Shown: positions 1 to 4,707 of the stretch, one piece after another | Layout of the letters: each line of letters opens with the position of its first letter | Position numbering within the stretch: position 1 is the stretch's first letter | DNA from: Pseudomonadota bacterium | GTDB taxonomy: Bacteria; Myxococcota; Myxococcia; Myxococcales; Myxococcaceae | Direction of reading: 5' to 3' | Length of the DNA stretch: 7,017 nt | NCBI GenBank assembly: GCA_023424585.1 | Contig: JAFADT010000550.1 | Coordinates: 1 to 7,017, forward strand | Program-made: the position numbers and the translations under genes | Notes under the pieces: model-generated | Database searches by the model: none | What the model was told of the DNA's origin: nothing | Seen by the model: the letters and a program-made list of their open reading frames with translations, nothing else

Positions 1-9
1 ACCCCCCTG

Positions 10-31
10 GGGGCCGGCCCCCCCCGGCCCC
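10..31 (+). promoter_or_regulatory. GC-only hairpin upstream of the Hcp-like gene
   Basis: Bases 10-17 (GGGGCCGG) pair perfectly with 24-31 (CCGGCCCC) around a loop of six C, giving an 8-bp all-GC stem that ends nine bases before the GGAG at 41-44. An alternative fold exists because 9-22 is a perfect 14-base palindrome. No T-run follows, so this is not a canonical intrinsic terminator. It could be a 5' mRNA-stabilising structure, a processing boundary or a partial attenuator after an upstream gene. The pairing is seen directly; the role is inferred. Confidence 0.5.
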
Positions 32-40
32 GCCAACCCT

Positions 41-44
41 GGAG
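41..44 (+). promoter_or_regulatory. Ribosome-binding site of the Hcp-like gene
   Basis: GGAG lies six bases before the ATG at 51. It supports that ATG over the GTG at 43, which is in another frame, overlaps the site and opens a proline/arginine/glycine-rich shadow frame. Confidence 0.7.
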
Positions 45-50
45 TGACAG

Positions 51-632
51 ATGCCCCAGTTTTCGCGCAACCTGGACGTGTATCAGGGCTTCAACTTCAA
101 GAAGGACAAGCAGACCCCGGTCGGCTACATCACGGCCATCTCCATTGGCGGCGTGCCGCTGACGGCGGACCAGGAGACCATCAAGGATCCGGAGAACCCG
201 GACGCTGCCATCGCGGACAAGGTCGTCGCCGTCCTCAACCACTACCTGTGGGAGACGGGCGTGACGGACGCCATGTACTTCTCCGGCCAGGTGTCCGTGG
301 CGAACAAGCAGAAGGTGGCGGAGATGCTGCTGGGCAAGTTCAGCAACATCGAGGTCGTCTTCAAGTACGTCGTCTACGAGTACGACCCGCTCGGCAAGAA
401 GTACTTCAAGTCCAACTTCCTCGACGCGGAGATGAAGGGCCTGCTCGAGAAGAACGGCGACGAGCTGAACATGTCCGTCGCGGACAACGAGTCCCGTGAG
501 GTCCAGTCGCCCAAGAACTACACGTTCCAGATCGGCATCAAGCCGCAGGCGCTGGAGCAGTCGCTGAACCTGGCCACCTCTTCGACGAAGAAGTTGGCCA
601 AGAAGTGGGGCGTCACCGAGACGGCCAGCTAG
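51..632 (+). CDS. Putative Hcp-like (TssD) T6SS tail-tube protein
   Basis: This encodes 193 residues, with no signal peptide and no membrane segment. It is rich in K, N, D and aromatic residues, unlike its arginine-rich neighbours. A central segment (about residues 77-123) reads as strand, helix (around NKQKVAEML, 85-93), then paired strands (IEVVFKYVVYEYD, 100-112). A second strand-rich part follows (139-164), then a basic helical tail (TKKLAKKWGV, 179-188). Size, soluble character and alpha/beta pattern suit a tail-tube subunit, and a position at the head of a T6SS structural run is where Hcp commonly sits, often after tssC. I do not see the classical Hcp sequence signature, so the call rests on context plus fold-like pattern. 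If it is Hcp, it stacks as hexameric rings inside the sheath and is secreted. Codons are strongly biased to AAG, AAC, TTC, TAC, ATC and GTC, which fits high expression. Alternatives are a T6SS accessory protein or a secreted substrate. Confidence 0.6.
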   Translation: MPQFSRNLDVYQGFNFKKDKQTPVGYITAISIGGVPLTADQETIKDPENPDAAIADKVVAVLNHYLWETGVTDAMYFSGQVSVANKQKVAEMLLGKFSNIEVVFKYVVYEYDPLGKKYFKSNFLDAEMKGLLEKNGDELNMSVADNESREVQSPKNYTFQIGIKPQALEQSLNLATSSTKKLAKKWGVTETAS

Positions 633-639
633 CATCGGC

Positions 640-653
640 CGGAGGTAACTCCG
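640..653 (+). promoter_or_regulatory. Small GNRA-type hairpin after the Hcp-like gene
   Basis: CGGAG (640-644), loop GTAA (645-648), CTCCG (649-653): a 5-bp stem capped by a sequence of the stable GNRA tetraloop class, eight bases after the stop codon. It could act with the larger hairpin downstream to protect the 3' end of an hcp transcript. The structure is read from the sequence; the role is inferred. Confidence 0.35.
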
Positions 654-663
654 CCTCGCGCCC

Positions 664-691
664 GGGCCGGGAGCACGCACGCTCCCGGTCT
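664..691 (+). terminator. Strong hairpin between the Hcp-like gene and tssK (attenuator-like)
   Basis: CCGGGAGC (667-674) pairs perfectly with GCTCCCGG (681-688) around a six-base loop. Outward extension through 664-666 and 689-691 adds one GC and two GU pairs. Only a short T-containing stretch (TCTTGC) follows, so full intrinsic termination is unlikely. Partial termination or a 3' stabilising role is more plausible, letting the tube gene yield more mRNA than the baseplate genes downstream. The gap also holds the purine-rich tssK ribosome-binding region (GGAAGGAAGAAAGG, 703-716). Confidence 0.45.
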
Positions 692-719
692 TGCTGGCGG
701 GCGGAAGGAAGAAAGGCGC

Positions 720-1970
720 ATGCAGCGGTACAAGCTCGCACGGGTCCGCTGGCACGTCGGCCAGACGCTGCTCCCGGAGCATTTCGTCGCGCAGGAGGAC
801 GCGCTGGACGCGGAGATCCGCCTCCACGCCACGCTCTCCGGCCTGCCGTCCTACGGCGTCGCGAACCTGGCGTGGAACGAGTCGCTCCTGCAGAGCGGCA
901 GCCTGTCCATCTCCGCGCTCACCGTCGTCACCAAGTCCGGGGACCTGCTGGACGTCCCGGGCAACTCCGTCATCGCGCCGCTGTCGCTGGAGGCCGTCGG
1001 CAGGACGGAGTTCATCATCTACCTGCACGTGCTCAAGGAGACCGTCAGCGCGGAGGGCATCCGCCTGTACGCGGATGATCCGCCGGTGCTCCAGCGGGTG
1101 CTGCACAAGCTCCAGCTGTCCACGGAGCCGGTGCTGGACGGCACCCTCGCGTCCCTGGGCCTGGCCGCCGTGTCGCAGGACGAGGACGGCGCCTGGCACA
1201 CGTCCCCGGACTGGGTGCCGGCGCTGCTGCTGGTGGGGCCCAACCCCTTCCTGGAGAAGCTGCTCACCACGCTGGACGACCTGCTGGATCAGGTGCGCCA
1301 GCAGCTGCTCACCAACATCTCCGACACGTACCTGCGCACGGACCGGCTCACCAACGCGCGCCGGGCGCTCTTCGAGGTGCAGCGGCTCATCGCGATGCGC
1401 CGGGACATGTTCCGGCAGGTGTACGTGCACCCGTACCACCTGTTCGACGCGCTCCGCCGGCTGTACTTCGAGGCGTGCTGCTACCTGGAGATGCTCCCGG
1501 ACGAGCAGATGCCGGTGTACCAGCACGAGCAGCTCAACGAGGCCCTGGGCGGGTGGATCCGCCTGCTCACGCGCAGCTTCCAGCCGGAGGCCACGCGCTC
1601 CACGCACAAGGCCTTCCAGGCGAAGGAGGGGCAGTTCCAGATGACGCCGCTGCCGCCGGAGATCCGCTCCGCCAGCGAGGCGTACCTGCTGGTGCAGCGC
1701 ACCAATCCCGGGGAGCGCACGCCGCTGGACGGCGTGAAGCTGGCCAGCCCCTCGCGGCTGCCGCTGGTGCGCCGCCAGGCCCTGAAGGGCGTGCCCTTCA
1801 AGCACGTGCCGTATCCGTCCTTCCCGCACGCGCTGGGGCCTGAGATCGACTGGTACCTCCTGAGCAACGGCGAGGAGTGGCAGCACGCGCTGCGCGAGGA
1901 CGGCCTGGCCTTCTACGTGACGCCCGCGCTGCGGGGCGCCCAGACGTCGCTGTTCTGGCGGAGGAGCTAG
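720..1970 (+). CDS. tssK: T6SS baseplate adaptor TssK
   Basis: This encodes 416 residues, slightly shorter than the usual 440-450. TssK trimers link the baseplate wedges (TssF/TssG/TssE) to the inner-membrane complex (TssL/TssM) on the cytoplasmic side. The N-terminus carries the family hallmark: V9, W11, G14, then LLPEHF (17-22) and a following Q25, matching the V-W-G-L-P-Q-H-F-Q pattern of TssK. A region rich in G, L and S follows, with alternating hydrophobics and a G-D-L-x-D-V-P turn typical of the TssK shoulder domain. The middle third is helical and rich in L/R (around 190-290), and the last 90 residues form the strand-rich head. The ATG at 720 follows the purine-rich GGAAGGAAGAAAGG and begins MQRYKLARVRW, fitting the known start of the family. 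It ends five bases before tssE and contains the tssE ribosome-binding site in its last codons. Confidence 0.93.
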   Translation: MQRYKLARVRWHVGQTLLPEHFVAQEDALDAEIRLHATLSGLPSYGVANLAWNESLLQSGSLSISALTVVTKSGDLLDVPGNSVIAPLSLEAVGRTEFIIYLHVLKETVSAEGIRLYADDPPVLQRVLHKLQLSTEPVLDGTLASLGLAAVSQDEDGAWHTSPDWVPALLLVGPNPFLEKLLTTLDDLLDQVRQQLLTNISDTYLRTDRLTNARRALFEVQRLIAMRRDMFRQVYVHPYHLFDALRRLYFEACCYLEMLPDEQMPVYQHEQLNEALGGWIRLLTRSFQPEATRSTHKAFQAKEGQFQMTPLPPEIRSASEAYLLVQRTNPGERTPLDGVKLASPSRLPLVRRQALKGVPFKHVPYPSFPHALGPEIDWYLLSNGEEWQHALREDGLAFYVTPALRGAQTSLFWRRS

Positions 1971-1975
1971 CCGGC

Positions 1976-2365
1976 ATGGCGCGCGCACCGTTCCTGGACA
2001 AGTTCGCGGCCCGCGCTCAGCGCTCCAGCGTGCGCGACAGCCTGGAGCACGTGATGCGCAACATCGAAGCCGTGCTCAACACGAAGAAGGGCTACGGCTT
2101 CTTCATGCACGACTTCGGGCTGGGCGGGTACACGGAGAAGCTGGGCACGCGCGAACTGGTGGAGGCCCTCACCGCGGAGATCCAGCAGGAGGTGACGCGG
2201 CACGAGCCCCGGCTGGTGGAGCCGGAGGTGAAGCTGCGCGGCCGCGACAGCACGCTGTGGCTGCACTTCGACTGCAAGGGCACCTTCGACGGTCAGCCCT
2301 GCCACCTGCGCCTGCTGTTCCACGCCACCACCGGCCGGGTGCGCGTGCAGGCGGAGGACACCTGA
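1976..2365 (+). CDS. tssE: T6SS baseplate wedge protein TssE (gp25-like)
   Basis: This encodes 129 residues, normal for TssE, the homologue of phage T4 gp25 that helps initiate sheath polymerisation on the baseplate. Family marks are clear: S18 followed by a helix leading to LNT (34-36) with K37 and K38, then YGF (40-42), an aspartate-containing loop, and the signature EPRL at 77-80. A strand-rich end (LWLHFDCKG, then LRLLFHA) corresponds to the usual I-x-G and V-x-F strands. The ATG at 1976 is chosen because GGAGGAG (1960-1966) lies nine bases upstream and the N-terminus (FLDKFAAR) aligns with the R-L-x-D-R-L start of the family. Earlier in-frame starts would overlap tssK by about 100 bases. 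The stop codon overlaps the start of the VgrG hub gene (TGATG), so translation of the two is probably coupled. Confidence 0.93.
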   Translation: MARAPFLDKFAARAQRSSVRDSLEHVMRNIEAVLNTKKGYGFFMHDFGLGGYTEKLGTRELVEALTAEIQQEVTRHEPRLVEPEVKLRGRDSTLWLHFDCKGTFDGQPCHLRLLFHATTGRVRVQAEDT

Positions 2366-2367
2366 TG
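2353..2367 (+). promoter_or_regulatory. Ribosome-binding site and TGATG stop/start overlap (tssE to VgrG hub)
   Basis: GGAGGA at 2353-2358 lies six bases before the ATG at 2365, whose A is the last base of the tssE TGA (2363-2365). This fixes the hub start at 2365 rather than at the ATG at 2257, which would run deep inside tssE. It implies coupled translation of the wedge and hub proteins. Confidence 0.75.
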
Positions 2368-4044
2368 GCCTTCGCCGACCGCCTGGACCTGGGCCTGACG
2401 CTCACCCTCGGCGGGACGGCGCACGCCATCCCCCCGTCGGACGTGCTCGCCTTCGAGCTGGATCTGCACGGCTGGGGCCATGAGGGGCGGGTGGAGTTCC
2501 GCGTCCTCGACGAGACCGCGCACGGCGGCCAGCTGCAGGACCTGGTGCTGGCGGACTTCCTCAAGCCGGATCTGGCGGAGGTGTCGCTGGAGCTGAAGGC
2601 GGTGCACTCCGACACGGCGACCCAGCCCGCCTTCACGTCCCTGAAGGTGAAGGGGCTGGTGCAGGAGAAGGCGCTCACGGAGGAGGCGGTCGCCCGGGCC
2701 AGGGGCGCGGGCATCACGTACCGGCACTACACCGTGCGCTTCGTGGACCCGGCGCGGCTGCTCTGGACGCAGCACCACCCGTGCGTGCTCTACACGCAGA
2801 AGACGCTGCAGGACGTGCTGGACGCGCACAAGGGCGACAAGATCGCCCTGGCCAACGACTGGGCCGCGCAGCTGGACGCGACGCTGCCGCTCATCTTCCT
2901 GGGCCTGGCGCCGGAGTCGGGCGCCAGCTTCTACGACTTCGTCGTCTGGTTCGTACACACGCGCGACGGCGTGCTGGCGTACGACTACACGGCGCAGGGC
3001 TACCAGCTGCGCGCGACGAAGGACGCGAGCCCCACGCCCCTCACGCTGCGCGCGGCGGACGTGGACCGCGTGTCGGTGGTGTTCCCGGAGGTGGCGCGGC
3101 ACGACGTGGCCATCCTCAATGCCGCCGCGGAGAGCCCCAAGAACCAGGCCATCACCAACGCCCAGGCCGTCCCCGGCGTGCGCCGGGACGTGCTCCTGCG
3201 CACGGACATCGAGGACGACGTGCAGGCCCGCGTGACGCTGGAGACGGCGCGCCTCAAGGTGCGCGGCCTGGAGGTGGAGCTGGACTGGAACCGCTTCCCG
3301 GCGGTGGCCTTCGCCCCGGGCGCGCTGGTGAAGCTGCCGGCCACCGCCGGGTGGACCGCCGCGGGCGTGCCCTCCACGGAGGACTTCCGGGTGCGCCGGA
3401 TGAGCCTGCGCGCGGAGCCGCTGCCCGTGGAGGCCGGGGACGGGGAGGGGACGCCGGACGGGCCGGGGGAGGCGCCCACGCGCCGCCCCAAGCCGGAGAG
3501 CCGCTTCCTCATCACCTTCACCACGCGGCTGGAGAAGAAGGCCGAGCTGCACGTGGACCTGCCGCCCTTCACCGCGCCGGTGTACCCGCGCTTCGTGGAG
3601 GGGCTCATCGTCAGCGAGGTGGGCGAGCAGAAGGACGAGACCTGGCAGGCGTACACGGACGACGCCACCTCCCTGGACAGCTACAAGATCAAGCTGCCGC
3701 TCTTCGCGAACCAGATCATCCAGGTGCCGTTCAACGCGAACCTCCTGCCGGGGCACTTCTACTTCCCGGCCTACAAGGGCGCCCGGGTGCTGGTGGCGCT
3801 GGACTTCCTGCGCGCGTGGCTCAAGCGCCACCTGGACTGGCGGGCGGGCGCGCGGCTGCCCTCGGACGGGCAGGGCGTGCACCTGCTCGTCGGCAAGACC
3901 ACGACGAGCGGCACGTCCATGCGGCACTTCTACGAGGACAACAAGCCGCTGTGGCGCCTCCAGCGCACGAACGAGAGCGACACGGAGAAGATCGAGCTCA
4001 AGGAAGGCAACCTGCTCATCCTGGTGAAGGAAGAGTCCGCCTAG
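2365..4044 (+). CDS. vgrG: VgrG (TssI) hub protein lacking its C-terminal needle
   Basis: This encodes 559 residues. VgrG trimers form the baseplate hub and the tip on which Hcp tube assembly starts. The order here appears to be: gp27-like hub, about 1-350; a linker rich in G, E, P and D, 356-378; strands, 379-399; and an OB-like region, about 405-530. In the hub, LLWTQHHPC (132-140), a following helix, then SFYDFVVWFVHTRDGVLAY (188-206) parallel the VgrG sequence around S-D-x-x-F-x-x-R-L-x-E-x-E-G-I-x-Y-x-F. After the OB-like part, SDTEKIELKEGNLLILVKEE resembles the start of the VgrG neck (D-x-x-G-x-E-x-I-x-L). The protein then stops, where a usual VgrG of 600 or more residues would enter the beta-helix. 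The next gene supplies such a helix. The sequence is divergent from proteobacterial VgrG, and no effector domain is present. Confidence 0.8.
   Translation: MAFADRLDLGLTLTLGGTAHAIPPSDVLAFELDLHGWGHEGRVEFRVLDETAHGGQLQDLVLADFLKPDLAEVSLELKAVHSDTATQPAFTSLKVKGLVQEKALTEEAVARARGAGITYRHYTVRFVDPARLLWTQHHPCVLYTQKTLQDVLDAHKGDKIALANDWAAQLDATLPLIFLGLAPESGASFYDFVVWFVHTRDGVLAYDYTAQGYQLRATKDASPTPLTLRAADVDRVSVVFPEVARHDVAILNAAAESPKNQAITNAQAVPGVRRDVLLRTDIEDDVQARVTLETARLKVRGLEVELDWNRFPAVAFAPGALVKLPATAGWTAAGVPSTEDFRVRRMSLRAEPLPVEAGDGEGTPDGPGEAPTRRPKPESRFLITFTTRLEKKAELHVDLPPFTAPVYPRFVEGLIVSEVGEQKDETWQAYTDDATSLDSYKIKLPLFANQIIQVPFNANLLPGHFYFPAYKGARVLVALDFLRAWLKRHLDWRAGARLPSDGQGVHLLVGKTTTSGTSMRHFYEDNKPLWRLQRTNESDTEKIELKEGNLLILVKEESA
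3436..3469 (+). other. G-run cluster encoding the interdomain linker of the VgrG hub
   Basis: Runs of G at 3436-3439, 3442-3445, 3447-3450, 3460-3462 and 3465-3469 lie on the coding strand, with spacers of 2, 1, 9 and 2 bases. This fits a possible G-quadruplex in DNA or mRNA. It encodes the flexible G/E/P/D-rich linker (about residues 358-369). The runs are visible; folding is inferred, and high GC combined with Gly codons could produce them by chance. Confidence 0.35.
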
Positions 4045-4046
4045 GC

Positions 4047-4053
4047 GGGAGGG
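4047..4053 (+). promoter_or_regulatory. Ribosome-binding site of the needle gene
   Basis: GGGAGGG lies four bases before the ATG at 4058, between the hub stop (4042-4044) and that start. Its presence argues that hub and needle are two deliberate genes rather than one gene broken by a sequencing error. Confidence 0.7.
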
Positions 4054-4057
4054 ACCG

Positions 4058-4660
4058 ATGGGCACGCTGGTTTGCAAGATCGAGCTGGACAAGCAGAAGG
4101 GCATCACCGTCCAGGTCGACAACGCGGATGATCAAATCACCCAGACGCTCGTGATGGACGGGACCAGCATCACCATCACCGTGAAGGGACCGCAGGAGAC
4201 CAGCACCATCGTCCAGAAGCAGGACAGCATCGTCGTCACGGTGAAGGACCTCACCTTCGACACCGACACCCTCACGATGAAGTCCAAGGGCGTCTCCAAG
4301 TGGACCAGCCAGGACACGCTCACGGTGGAGAGCACCCAGGACATGACGCTCAAGACGAGCGCCAAGCTCACGCAGACGGCCACCCGCGACGCGAAGCTGT
4401 CCTCCAGCGCGAACGTGAACATCGAGGCCACGTCCAAGCTGGCCATGAAGGGCAACATGGGCGCGGAGATGGTGACCTCCGGCGGCGAGGCGAAGGTGGA
4501 CGGCGTGACGCTGAAGCTCGCCGGCAAGTCCCAGGCGGAGATGTCCGGCGCGATGACCAAGGTGGCCGGCACCGGCAAGCTCGACCTGGAGAGCTCCGGC
4601 ATGGCGAACCTGAAGGGCTCCATCACCAGCGTGGGCGGCACCCTGGTGAAGCTGGGCTGA
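4058..4660 (+). CDS. Stand-alone VgrG/gp5-type beta-helix needle protein
   Basis: This encodes 200 residues, rich in T, S, K, G and V, with few aromatics, no signal peptide and no membrane segment. Residues 1-65 are short alternating strands (KIEL, ITVQV, TSITITV, SIVVTV) like the neck region just before the VgrG needle. From about residue 72 the protein follows an eight-residue period. Hydrophobics fall at 74, 82, 90, 98, 114, 122, 130, 138, 154 and 162, and often two residues before each. This is the hallmark of the triple-stranded beta-helix of phage T4 gp5 and VgrG. Glycine rises towards the end, which closes with GGTLVKLG, like VgrG C-termini. As the preceding hub ends where a needle should begin, this protein probably trimerises and docks on the hub to form the spike. 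No PAAR or toxin domain is seen. Alternatively it is an accessory spike of unknown partner. Confidence 0.72.
   Translation: MGTLVCKIELDKQKGITVQVDNADDQITQTLVMDGTSITITVKGPQETSTIVQKQDSIVVTVKDLTFDTDTLTMKSKGVSKWTSQDTLTVESTQDMTLKTSAKLTQTATRDAKLSSSANVNIEATSKLAMKGNMGAEMVTSGGEAKVDGVTLKLAGKSQAEMSGAMTKVAGTGKLDLESSGMANLKGSITSVGGTLVKLG
4277..4543 (+). repeat. Eight-residue repeat tract (beta-helix) in the needle protein
   Basis: Codons for residues 74-162 repeat with a 24-base period at the protein level. The key position is M, W, V, L, T, L, I, M, M, K, L, M at successive eight-residue steps, so ten of twelve are apolar. The position two residues earlier is also mostly apolar (L72, L88, M96, L104, A112, V120, L128). 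The DNA itself is not a near-identical tandem repeat, so this is an old, diverged repeat kept for structure. After residue 162 the register shifts by one (V169, L177, L185). Confidence 0.65.
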
Positions 4661-4668
4661 CGACGCAC

Positions 4669-4707
4669 ATGGCGACGATGGACGTACGGCGGGAGAGCGG
4701 GCGGTGA
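4669..4707 (+). other. Possible 12-codon minicistron ending on the tssF start
   Basis: ATG at 4669 (with a second in-frame ATG at 4678) reads MATMDVRRESGR and stops at TGA 4705-4707, overlapping the GTG start of tssF in a GTGA arrangement. No good ribosome-binding site precedes it, so it may be chance. If translated, it would couple or tune tssF initiation. Confidence 0.2.

Noticed and set aside
1..50. Sigma-54 or sigma-70 promoter upstream of the Hcp-like gene
   Set aside because: No TGGC/TTGC pair or -35/-10 elements are visible. The sequence is almost pure C and G up to base 34, so the promoter probably lies upstream of the window.
664..691. A true intrinsic terminator ending an hcp transcription unit
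   Set aside because: The stem is strong but the required T-run is missing, so only attenuation or stabilisation is claimed.
691..1644. Open frame of 317 codons on the + strand overlapping tssK
   Set aside because: Its composition is dominated by R, S, T and C, and it is a frame shadow of tssK.
4042..4058. Sequencing error or frameshift breaking a single vgrG gene
   Set aside because: The hub has a proper stop, the needle has its own GGGAGGG and ATG, and both sides keep normal codon use. Resequencing could still be used to confirm.
2293..4122. Long open frame of about 609 codons on the minus strand, opposite the VgrG hub
   Set aside because: It is rich in R, H, V, Q and L with no recognisable domain, lies exactly opposite a well-supported gene, and is of the type produced by extreme third-position GC.
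2781..4154. Open frame of about 457 codons on the + strand overlapping the hub gene
   Set aside because: It is rich in G, R and A, a frame shadow of the hub, and runs across the hub-needle junction without any protein features.
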